Below are positions 7,063 to 13,769 of a DNA stretch of 36,334 nt, piece by piece. Position 1 is the stretch's first letter. Each line of letters begins with the position of its first letter. The notes beneath the pieces were generated by a model, which was not told the DNA's origin, did no database searches, and was given only the letters and a program-made list of their open reading frames with translations. The DNA lies in contig NZ_BOMW01000082.1 in assembly GCF_016862395.1 (NCBI RefSeq), positions 1 through 36,334 on the forward strand. Direction: 5' to 3'. This stretch comes from Actinoplanes siamensis. Lineage in GTDB: Bacteria > Actinomycetota > Actinomycetes > Mycobacteriales > Micromonosporaceae. Both the position numbers and the translations under genes were made by a program.

Positions 7063-7956
7063 GTGCGCGTCGGCGTAATCATTCTGCCCGATCGGGGATG
7101 GCAGGAGTCGAAAAATAACTGGCGTACGGCGGATCAACTCGGATTCGATTCAGCTTGGACCTACGACCATCTCTCCTGGGGCCCGCTCATTGACCGACCC
7201 TGGCTCTCCGCCTTTCCGACCCTAGCGGCCGCCGCGAGTGTCACCGAACGAATCGAATTGGGCACCTTGGTGACCTCGCCCAATTTCCGGCACCCGGTTC
7301 TGCTCGCCCGCGACGCGCTCACGATCGACGATCTGTCCGGCGGCCGCTTCGTGCTCGGGGTCGGCGCCGGGTCGGTGAGTGCGGGCGACGCCCAGGTACT
7401 GAGCTCTGAGCCGCTGGCGCGGACCGCCCGGACCCGGCGCTTCGCCGAATTCGTTCAGCTCCTCGATCGCCTGCTGACTGAACCGCTGGTCGACCACGAC
7501 GGCGCCTTCTACACCGTTAACCAGGCCCGGAACGTGCCCGTCAACACGCCAGGCCCGTCCATCCCGCTGGCAATCGCGGCAACCGCCCCTCGAGGGCAAG
7601 AGCTGGCCGCCCGCTTCGGTGACATCTGGGTGACCCTCGGACCACCCGAACTCTCCACCGCCTACCAGCCGGCCGCGCTGGCCGCCGTGGTCGGCGCTCA
7701 GATGGCGGGTCTGGAGGCGGCGTGCGACCGGGTAGGAAGGGATCCCGGAGAGCTGCGCCGCGTCTTCGTGATGACCGATCTCTCCGCACACGCATTGGCA
7801 TCAACCGAGTCCTTCGTAGAATTCACCGAGGAATACGCGAACCTGGGGATAACCGACCTGGCGTTTCACTGGCCCCGCGAGTCCGGCATTTTCGCCGGAG
7901 ATCCGGAGATTCCGTTCCGCGTCGCCGAGGCGCTGCCGGCGCTCCGCGACAAGTAG
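7063..7956 (+). CDS. LLM-class F420-dependent reductase (LmbY/HrmD-like)
   Basis: A 297-residue luciferase-like TIM-barrel protein of the F420-dependent class: MRVGVIILPDRGW, LGFDSAWTYDHLSW, ERIELGTLVTSPNFRHPV and LSGGRFVLGVGAGS are typical. In 4-alkyl-L-proline pathways the corresponding enzymes (LmbY, HrmD) use reduced F420 to saturate an imine or double bond in the pyrroline intermediate; the size and neighbours fit that role. The start is GTG 7063 with AAAGGA about 8 nt upstream. It is divergent from the aminotransferase gene and followed after 76 bp by ridA, but a 38-bp palindrome sits in that gap, so the two may be controlled separately. A different F420-linked oxidation cannot be excluded. 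Confidence 0.82.
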   Translation: MRVGVIILPDRGWQESKNNWRTADQLGFDSAWTYDHLSWGPLIDRPWLSAFPTLAAAASVTERIELGTLVTSPNFRHPVLLARDALTIDDLSGGRFVLGVGAGSVSAGDAQVLSSEPLARTARTRRFAEFVQLLDRLLTEPLVDHDGAFYTVNQARNVPVNTPGPSIPLAIAATAPRGQELAARFGDIWVTLGPPELSTAYQPAALAAVVGAQMAGLEAACDRVGRDPGELRRVFVMTDLSAHALASTESFVEFTEEYANLGITDLAFHWPRESGIFAGDPEIPFRVAEALPALRDK

Positions 7957-7968
7957 CAAAAAGATGTG

Positions 7969-8006
7969 TCCGGTTTGCCGTCTCGCCGGCGGGACGACAA
8001 ACCGGA
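7969..8006. promoter_or_regulatory. 38-bp palindrome containing operator 2
   Basis: Operator core GTCTCGCCGGCGGGAC (7980-7995, 15 of 16 matches to the consensus) sits in the centre of a longer palindrome whose outer arms are TCCGGTTTG and CAAACCGGA; 17 of 19 positions per arm match. It lies between the reductase stop (7956) and the ridA start (8033). It could act as operator, as a hairpin in the reductase mRNA, or as both. Confidence 0.65.
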
Positions 8007-8032
8007 AAGCAGTGTTGAGAAAGGGAGCAGCA

Positions 8033-8419
8033 ATGGAAGAACGCCAGTTGGTGTCCGGCGGCAGCCGGTTCGAGGAGATCTTCGGATACTCCCGGGCGGT
8101 ACGGGTGGGTCCGTGGATCGCCGTCGCCGGATGCACGGCCGCCGGGCCGGAAGGACCGGTGGGTGGCCCGGACATGGCCGCCCAGGCCCGTGAGTGTCTG
8201 CGGCGTATCGAGGACGCGCTGGGCGAGGTCGGCGCTTCGCTGACGGATGTGGTGCGCACCCGTGTCTTCACCACCGATGTCACAGCCTGGGAGAGGATCG
8301 GCGCGGTGCACAACGAGTTCTTCGGGACGATCCGGCCGGCCAGCACCATAGTCGAGGTCGCCGGCCTGGCCCGGGATGATCTGTTGGTCGAGATCGAGGC
8401 GGACGCCGTCCGGCTCTGA
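8033..8419 (+). CDS. Rid-family (YjgF/YER057c/UK114) protein
   Basis: A 128-residue RidA-superfamily protein. The core segments RAVRVGPWIAVAGCTA, VVRTRVFTTDVTAWERIG and IVEVAGLARDDLLVEIEA are present. Classical RidA enzymes hydrolyse enamine/imine intermediates using an Arg in the PARSCVEV segment; here the corresponding site reads PASTIVEV, so that Arg is missing and straightforward imine deaminase activity is doubtful. In biosynthetic clusters Rid proteins also act on reactive imines or as tautomerases. A role on the pyrroline intermediates of the alkyl-proline branch would fit the neighbouring F420 reductase. ATG 8033 follows AAGGGAG. Convergent with the cupin gene, with a perfect hairpin between them. 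Confidence 0.88.
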   Translation: MEERQLVSGGSRFEEIFGYSRAVRVGPWIAVAGCTAAGPEGPVGGPDMAAQARECLRRIEDALGEVGASLTDVVRTRVFTTDVTAWERIGAVHNEFFGTIRPASTIVEVAGLARDDLLVEIEADAVRL

Positions 8420-8420
8420 A

Positions 8421-8463
8421 CGCCGTCAGGGGTTCTCCGTTATGCGGAGAACCCCTGACGGCG
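8421..8463. terminator. Bidirectional terminator between ridA and the cupin gene
   Basis: A perfect 19-bp stem (8421-8439 with 8445-8463) with a 5-nt loop TTATG. It starts directly after the ridA stop and ends 39 bp before the cupin stop, so it serves the convergent transcripts. Confidence 0.88.
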
Positions 8464-8502
8464 GTCACCGGCGGAGATCTGCTCGCGGTCCGGTGGCGGT
8501 TC

Positions 8503-8913
8503 TCAGACCGCGTCCGGGTCACCGTCCGTGAGCAGCAGTCCCAAGCAGAAGCTGCCCGGCTCAGCCTTGCGGGTGACGAAGTGATGCACGGTGCCGGCCG
8601 GGATCAGCATGGCCGCGGGCGCCACCAGTTCGTGGTGCACGTCATCGGTGTACACGTCGATGATCGCCCCGCCCGGCTCCTTGGCCAGCAGCAGATAGAC
8701 CTCCGGAACGGTGTGGGTGTGCGGCGCGGCGACCGGCTTGCCGACCTTGTCGCTGATCTCCCCACCGGCCACCTCGAACTTGAGGCCACCGAGCATGTCA
8801 CCGGTCAGGAAGAACGGCGTCGGCTCGAAGTGGCCGCCGACGTTCTTGAATACCGGCAGATCCCGCAGCACCACCGGCGTCGGCTGATCCAGCGTGCCGT
8901 CTTGAACAGTCAT
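8503..8913 (-). CDS. Small cupin-domain protein
   Basis: A 136-residue single-domain cupin. Both cupin motifs are intact: PHTHTVPEVYLLL supplies His-X-His and Glu, and PAGTVHHF supplies the second-motif His, so a metal ion is probably bound. The start at ATG 8913 has a strong GGAGG 6 nt upstream. It is the last gene of the five-gene minus-strand operon for ring cleavage, 24 bp after the methyltransferase. The substrate is unknown. Because the PhzF-like isomerase (LmbX/HrmH) of known alkyl-proline pathways is not visible here, an isomerase or tautomerase role is a reasonable guess; a dioxygenase role is another. Confidence 0.8.
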   Translation of the reverse strand: MTVQDGTLDQPTPVVLRDLPVFKNVGGHFEPTPFFLTGDMLGGLKFEVAGGEISDKVGKPVAAPHTHTVPEVYLLLAKEPGGAIIDVYTDDVHHELVAPAAMLIPAGTVHHFVTRKAEPGSFCLGLLLTDGDPDAV

Positions 8914-8936
8914 GGTTGTCCTCCGGTCAGCCGGCG

Positions 8937-9947
8937 TCAGGCCGGAACGAGGTGGTAGATGAAGCTGAAGGCGGGCAGATCGATGAGCCGCCGCTCGTGG
9001 CATCGCCATCCGCTGCCATCGAGCGCGGTCTCCCACTCCTGCAGGGTCGGCAGGAACTGTCCCATGGTCGAGTGCACCAGCTCGAACCCCAGCGTGAAGA
9101 GCGGGTACTCGCCCTCGGCGACGTCCGTGGACCGGCAGGTGTCACCGAGGAGCAAACCCTTGGCATTCGGGAAGGCCTCGCGGAGCTGCCGTAGCGTCCG
9201 GCGGCAGTTCTCCAGCGGCCAGAAGTCGTGTCCCATCAGGAAACTGGTCAATAGATCGACCTCGGCGAACTTCTCGTTCGGCGTGAGGTTCAGGACGTCG
9301 TCGCGCAGCAGCGTGATCCGATCCTCGAGCCCGGCGTCGGCCACCGCTTCGGCGGCCACCTCGAGGGCACCCTGGGCGATGTCGATCCCGATCCCGCGGC
9401 TGCCCGGATGCCCGTCGACGATGGAGATCACCCGGTCGCCGCTGCCGCAGCCGAGATCGGCTAACGAGGTGAACTCGATGCCGGCGAGCAGCTCGGCCAG
9501 CGGCGGATCGAAGAAGTTGCGCGCGATGCTGCGGCAGGCCCGGCTGATCGCCGCGGAGTCGCGCTGCAGTCCGTGTTCGGCCCGCACCTTCTCACTCGAC
9601 AGGCGAGGCAGGTCGGTGAAGAGCTCGCCACAGCCCTGCGTGAGCCAGTAGAAGAAGCCGCGGGTCCGGAACGCCTCGGCGAAGCCCATTCCCGGCCGGG
9701 CGATCCGGCGCTCCGCGTCGAGCGTGGCGATCCGGCGGCCGGTGAGAGCGAGGACGATGGAGTGCAGGGTCGGCAGGTGGACACCCCGACGCTCGGCAAA
9801 CTGCGACAAATCCACCAGCCCGGATTCGTCCAGCTCGTCCAGCAGTCCGATCTCCCAGGCCGCGCTCAGTGCTGCGGCGGCGACGGCGCCGTTGAACGTA
9901 TCCGCGCAGTAACGAGCATCCGAAGAAAGGTTCAGGTCCACGGTCAT
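8937..9947 (-). CDS. SAM-dependent C-methyltransferase (MppJ/LmbW-like)
   Basis: A 336-residue methyltransferase with an N-terminal dimerisation and helical part (DARYCADTFNGAVAAAALSA, FFYWLTQGCGELF) and a Rossmann methyltransferase domain: SAM motif ADLGCGSGDRVISIV, acidic turn GIGIDIAQGALEVA, then LLTSFLMGHDFWP and LLLGDTC. It resembles the phenylpyruvate C-methyltransferase MppJ and may equally correspond to LmbW/HrmC, which methylate the dioxygenase-derived intermediate in alkyl-proline pathways. Position within the ring-cleavage operon favours the second; co-occurrence with papABC and an aminotransferase leaves beta-methylation of an arylpyruvate open. Start ATG 9947 has GGAAGGA at 10 nt; GTG 9986 (overlapping the upstream stop) lacks one. 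It contains a TTA codon (complement of 9462-9464) just before the SAM motif. Confidence 0.85.
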   Translation of the reverse strand: MTVDLNLSSDARYCADTFNGAVAAAALSAAWEIGLLDELDESGLVDLSQFAERRGVHLPTLHSIVLALTGRRIATLDAERRIARPGMGFAEAFRTRGFFYWLTQGCGELFTDLPRLSSEKVRAEHGLQRDSAAISRACRSIARNFFDPPLAELLAGIEFTSLADLGCGSGDRVISIVDGHPGSRGIGIDIAQGALEVAAEAVADAGLEDRITLLRDDVLNLTPNEKFAEVDLLTSFLMGHDFWPLENCRRTLRQLREAFPNAKGLLLGDTCRSTDVAEGEYPLFTLGFELVHSTMGQFLPTLQEWETALDGSGWRCHERRLIDLPAFSFIYHLVPA

Positions 9948-9982
9948 CGATGAGAATTCCTTCCAGCGGGAAAGCGGGGTGG

Positions 9983-10930
9983 TCACCGGGCACCGGCCGG
10001 GACAGGGACGCCCGATCCTGCGAGCCGAATGATCCGAAGCAGGTCCGAGATCGCGGATTTGGCCAGGGCGGCGACTTCGGGACTACGCAGCGCCGGCGGA
10101 TTATCCTCAGCACTGGGGGCGTACCAAGGGAGCAGTCCGCCGGTAGACAGGTCCAGCACGATGGCGTGCAGACGGCGGACCAGCTGCCGGGTCACGATGT
10201 CGGCGGAGACGGCCATCCGCGTGGTCAAAAAGATGCTGTCGTACAGCCAGGTGAGGCTGCGACGGCGCATCCGCCACGGCCCGGAGCCCGCGTTCGCCTC
10301 CTGCAGGAGGCTGCCTCCGGCGGGCAGCACCTTGAAAGCGATGCCGTCATGCACCTGCTCGTACAGGCGGCACTCGTCGCGCAGCGCGGCGGCCGCCGGG
10401 CCGGTACCGAGCTCGATCTTGCCACGGACCAGCTGACGCATCGAGGTGTAATCGACGGCCCACGACCCGCTGAGATTAGGATGCTGCCGTGCCATCGGAA
10501 GTCGGATCACCCGCTGGTAGATCTCGCGCGGCGGGGAGCTGGTGTACAGCAGCATCAGGCTGAACCCACGGACCAGCAGCCGAGCCTGATCGGCCAGTTC
10601 CTCCTGATCGACGTCCGCGCTCGTGATCTCGTCAAGCACGGCCGACAGCATCTGCCACATCAGGAACGACGCCTGATGGCCGGTGATCCACCGGAACCAG
10701 AACACCCGGTCGATCTCGACATCCCCGACCGGCGTAAGCCCGGTGGTCTCCACACCCGCAGCCAGCCGCTGGTGCACGGCATTGATCAGCTCGGCATCCG
10801 CGGGTGGCGTGCGGGGCAGCCACTTCGGTGGTAGCGCGAGCGGCTCCAGCCCGTACGGATGGCCGCCGAACTCCCAGGATGCGCTCGCCGGCAGCACCGA
10901 GACGACGGCGTCGAGGTCAACGGCTGCCAT
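9983..10930 (-). CDS. LmbB2-like heme-dependent L-tyrosine 3-hydroxylase (copy 2)
   Basis: A 315-residue protein of the LmbB2/HrmE/SibU group, which hydroxylate tyrosine to L-DOPA using a histidine-ligated heme. The tryptophan-dioxygenase-like motif reads WFRWITGHQAS with His85; two further histidines, His150 (ARQHPNLSG) and His194 (QVHDGIAFK), are shared with the paralogue at 3022-3942. It overlaps the dioxygenase gene upstream by 14 bp and lies in one operon with it and with the LmbA-type gene, which is the gene set for the first steps from tyrosine to alkyl-proline. With the complete motif set, this copy is the better candidate for making L-DOPA. Identification rests on recalled family features and gene context, not on a database search. 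Confidence 0.8.
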   Translation of the reverse strand: MAAVDLDAVVSVLPASASWEFGGHPYGLEPLALPPKWLPRTPPADAELINAVHQRLAAGVETTGLTPVGDVEIDRVFWFRWITGHQASFLMWQMLSAVLDEITSADVDQEELADQARLLVRGFSLMLLYTSSPPREIYQRVIRLPMARQHPNLSGSWAVDYTSMRQLVRGKIELGTGPAAAALRDECRLYEQVHDGIAFKVLPAGGSLLQEANAGSGPWRMRRRSLTWLYDSIFLTTRMAVSADIVTRQLVRRLHAIVLDLSTGGLLPWYAPSAEDNPPALRSPEVAALAKSAISDLLRIIRLAGSGVPVPAGAR

Positions 10931-11426
10931 CGTCGCCGCCCGGCATGTAGCTCATCTCGATCTCGAGACCGTTGACGTCGTACGCGTAGAAGCTCTGCAT
11001 GCCGTCGGCATCGATGTCGATCTCACCGGCCGGCTCCGGGCGGCGGAAGACGTACCGGCCAGAGTTGTACAGCTCCATGTACTTGTCACGCCAGCGGCTC
11101 AACTCCTCCGGTGAGTCCACCCGGATGCAGACGTGCTGGAACTGATTGCTGTCCAGATCAGCCGGATCGTGTCCGGGACCCCGGGTGAACAGATGGAACC
11201 GCATGTCACCGGAGGCCATCTCGACGACCCGTGCGAGCCCCGGCAGCCGCTCACAGCTCTGCGGGGAGAATCCACTCTCCATGGACCATCGGGCCACACA
11301 ACCGAAGAAGTCGGTGTACCAGGCGATGGCACTGTCGATGTCGCTGGTCTGCACGGCGACGTGATGGAGGGCACCCACCAGCGGCCGCGGTTCGATGCGC
11401 TCCGGTGTTCTCGTTTCGGCTGACAA
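10917..11426 (-). CDS. L-DOPA 2,3-dioxygenase (LmbB1/HrmF-like, VOC family)
   Basis: A 169-residue vicinal-oxygen-chelate protein. The metal ligands are visible: His21 or His22 in GALHHVAVQTSD, His98 in NQFQHVCIRVD, and Glu157 in YDVNGLEIEMSY. In lincomycin, hormaomycin and pyrrolobenzodiazepine pathways the single-domain VOC enzymes of this size (LmbB1 group) cleave the ring of L-DOPA between C2 and C3; the product cyclises to a yellow pyrroline. The neighbours on both sides are the hydroxylase and the LmbA-type enzyme, as expected. The first in-frame start is TTG 11426 with a weak ribosome-binding site; a later GTG start is possible, but would remove the N-terminal tail only. A generic glyoxalase-type function is unlikely in this context. 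Confidence 0.85.
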   Translation of the reverse strand: MSAETRTPERIEPRPLVGALHHVAVQTSDIDSAIAWYTDFFGCVARWSMESGFSPQSCERLPGLARVVEMASGDMRFHLFTRGPGHDPADLDSNQFQHVCIRVDSPEELSRWRDKYMELYNSGRYVFRRPEPAGEIDIDADGMQSFYAYDVNGLEIEMSYMPGGDDGSR

Positions 11427-11474
11427 CTCTGCGTCATCCCATCTTTGTCGGGCGCCGGTCTGATGGCGGAATGG

Positions 11475-13268
11475 TCAACGGGCGGCGGCGTAGGCCTGTC
11501 GGCCGCGCGGACTGGCTGCGGCGAGGACGAACCCCGTCTCGTCGGCACCGGTCGCGCAGACCTTGCCCTGGGACAGCGGCGGCGCCAGCACGACGTCGTG
11601 ACCACGCAGCCGGAGTTCGTCGATGACGGCCGCGTCCGCGCTCGACTCGACGGTGAGGCCGCCTTCCCGGGACTCACGCGGCGTGAACGACGACGGTGGG
11701 GCATCCGATTGGAAGGCGAGGGCCTCGGTGGCGGCCTGGGTGTCCAGGCCGAACTCGGTAACGGCCAGGAAGAACTGCAGCGTCCACTGGTCCTGCCGGT
11801 CGCCCCCGGGAGTACCGAAGCCGAGGCGACGGCCGTCGTCGCCCAGCACGATGGTGGGACTCAGCGTGGTACGCGGACGACGGCCCGGGGCCAACGAGTT
11901 CGGGTGTCCCTCGGCCAGCCACATGGTCTGGCCCCGGGTGCCGAGGGCGAAGCCCAGCTCCGGCATCGTGGGGGAGCTCTTCAGCCAGCCGCCGCTGGGG
12001 GTCACCGCCGCGACGTTGCCGGCCCGGTCGGTGGCTGAGAGGAAACAGGTGTCGCCTCGGGCTGCGGTAGCTTGCACTACCGTCGGCAGGCCGTCACCCA
12101 GCTGGGTCAGCCACTCATTCGCCGCCGGATCAATCGAGGGGACCACGATCTCGGGCGTCCACGGTGTACGGCCGTCCGGGGAACCGGGGCGCAGCAGCCG
12201 CGCCGCCTCCTTGCCGACCAGCCGTCGCCGTTCCCGGTTGTACTCGGCGCTGAGCAGCGTGGCCATGGGCACGTCGGAGTGCTCCGGATCGCCGTACCAT
12301 GCCTCTCGATCGGCGAAGGCCAGGTTGGCGCACTCCACCACGGTATGGATGAACTCCGCCGACCCGAACCCCATCCCGGCCAGGTCGAACCCTTCTAGCA
12401 GGGCCAGCTGCTGCAGGAAGACCGGCCCCTGCGACCACGGGCCCGGCTTGTACACGCGCTGCCCGCGATAGTCGGCCGTCAGGGCGTCCTCGACCAGCGG
12501 CTGCCATCGAGCCAGATCCTCACCGGTGAGGAAGCCGCTGTGCCGCCGGCCAGTCGAGTCGACGGCCGGCGTGGTGACGAACCGGTCGATGGCCTCCGCG
12601 ACGAAGCCTTGGTAGAAGATCCGGTGTGCCGCCTCGATCTGCCCGTCCCGGTCCGCGGTGACTGCCTCGGCCTCACGGATGATGTGCTCATAGGTGTCGG
12701 CGAGAATCGGATTGGTGAACCGTGACCCGGCCGCCGGCACCCGGCCGTTCCGGAGATACACCTGACCGGAGCCGAGCCACTCCGTGCGGAACAACGGCGC
12801 GAGGACGGCGACGGCATTGGCGACCGCCGGCAGCAGCGGGTAACCGTGGCGGGCATAGCCGACGGCGTACGAGAGCACCTCACTCAGGCGCATCGTGCCG
12901 AACTCGCTGAGCAGCGCGAGCAGCGCGCCGAACGCTCCCGGCACGGTGGCCGACAGCAGGCCGGAGCCGGGCATCTGGACCAGTCCCAGAGTCCGCATCC
13001 GCGCGATGTCCGCACCCGCCGGCATCGAGCCTTGCCCGCAGATCGACCGTGTGACACCGGTCGAGGCCGAGTGGGCGAGGATGGAGGCGTCCCCACCCGG
13101 GCCGTTGAAGTGCGGTTCGACCACCTGCAATACGAAGGCGCCGGCTACCGCGGCGTCGAAGGCATTGCCACCACGCTCGATGACCGCCATCCCGGTCGCC
13201 GAGGCGAGGTGGTGCGTGGATGACACCGCCCCCAGTGTCCCGCGCAACTCAGGCCTGGACAGCACCAT
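11475..13268 (-). CDS. Gamma-glutamyltransferase homologue (LmbA/HrmG-like C-C bond hydrolase)
   Basis: A 597-residue Ntn-hydrolase of the gamma-glutamyltransferase family. In alkyl-proline pathways the homologues LmbA, HrmG and TomL do not move glutamyl groups; they cut a C-C bond to remove the oxalyl side chain left after L-DOPA ring cleavage. N-terminal segments SSTHHLASATGMAV and ERGGNAFDAAVAG, the mid segment GPWSQGPVFLQQLALLEG and the autoprocessing site are present. The nucleophile Thr407 lies in RGDTCFLSATDRAGN; most glutamyltransferases have Thr-Thr-His there, so Thr-Cys is unusual and may mark the specialised activity. Start ATG 13268 follows GGGAGA. It is the first gene of the five-gene minus operon, and the operator at 13405-13420 is 137 bp upstream. 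Confidence 0.87.
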   Translation of the reverse strand: MVLSRPELRGTLGAVSSTHHLASATGMAVIERGGNAFDAAVAGAFVLQVVEPHFNGPGGDASILAHSASTGVTRSICGQGSMPAGADIARMRTLGLVQMPGSGLLSATVPGAFGALLALLSEFGTMRLSEVLSYAVGYARHGYPLLPAVANAVAVLAPLFRTEWLGSGQVYLRNGRVPAAGSRFTNPILADTYEHIIREAEAVTADRDGQIEAAHRIFYQGFVAEAIDRFVTTPAVDSTGRRHSGFLTGEDLARWQPLVEDALTADYRGQRVYKPGPWSQGPVFLQQLALLEGFDLAGMGFGSAEFIHTVVECANLAFADREAWYGDPEHSDVPMATLLSAEYNRERRRLVGKEAARLLRPGSPDGRTPWTPEIVVPSIDPAANEWLTQLGDGLPTVVQATAARGDTCFLSATDRAGNVAAVTPSGGWLKSSPTMPELGFALGTRGQTMWLAEGHPNSLAPGRRPRTTLSPTIVLGDDGRRLGFGTPGGDRQDQWTLQFFLAVTEFGLDTQAATEALAFQSDAPPSSFTPRESREGGLTVESSADAAVIDELRLRGHDVVLAPPLSQGKVCATGADETGFVLAAASPRGRQAYAAAR

Positions 13269-13404
13269 TCTCCCACCACATTTCTCAGGCGATTTACAAG
13301 AAGACAGCGGCGCAGATCAGGGCATTCGAAAATCCAGCTTTCAGTGCCGCACGCAATGAACTCAGTATAGGTAGGCAGCGACCACGTAACTGCCTCCGGA
13401 GAAC

Positions 13405-13420
13405 GTCTCGCCGGCTAGAC
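13405..13420. promoter_or_regulatory. Putative LmbU-type operator 3
   Basis: GTCTCGCCGGCTAGAC, 15 of 16 matches to the palindrome. It lies in the 220-bp divergent gap between the LmbA-type gene (start 13268, minus) and the chorismate mutase gene (start 13489, plus), so it can control both transcripts. Confidence 0.68.
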
Positions 13421-13488
13421 AGAAAATCAATCGGCACCGGTGTCCGAGACGAGTCACCGAGTCCGTCCCGGCGGTACGGTCCGTTCCC

Positions 13489-13767
13489 GTGGACAACCTG
13501 ACCGACCGTATCCAACACGACTCCATCGACCGGCTGCGGCGCAGCGTCGAAGAGCTGGACGACGAGATCGCCCAGCTGTGGCGCCGGCGCACTGCCATTT
13601 CCCGCACTCTGGACGACCTGCGCGTGGCTGGTGGCGGCACCCGGATCTCACTGGCCACCGAGTATGCCACTGTCGCTCGTTACCGCGACGCCCTCGGCGA
13701 CGACGGTGGAAGTCTGGCCCTGCTACTGCTCCGTGCCGCACGGCGCGGCAAGGACCAGACCTCCTGA
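13489..13767 (+). CDS. Chorismate mutase, AroQ type (high-GC Gram-positive form)
   Basis: A 92-residue helical protein matching the short secreted-signal-free chorismate mutases of actinobacteria: IDRLRRSVEELDDEIAQLW, RRRTAISRTLDDLRVAGGGT and LALLLLRAARRG. The enzyme turns chorismate into prephenate for tyrosine and phenylalanine. It is distinct from PapB at 31837, which belongs to the aminodeoxychorismate mutase group. Placed divergently from the tyrosine-consuming operon and sharing its operator, it probably raises tyrosine supply for the alkyl-proline branch. The start is GTG 13489. Its stop is 2 bp from the stop of the convergent NRPS gene, and I see no terminator between them. A PheA-type partner such as DAHP synthase is not visible. 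Confidence 0.82.
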   Translation: MDNLTDRIQHDSIDRLRRSVEELDDEIAQLWRRRTAISRTLDDLRVAGGGTRISLATEYATVARYRDALGDDGGSLALLLLRAARRGKDQTS

Positions 13768-13769
13768 CA

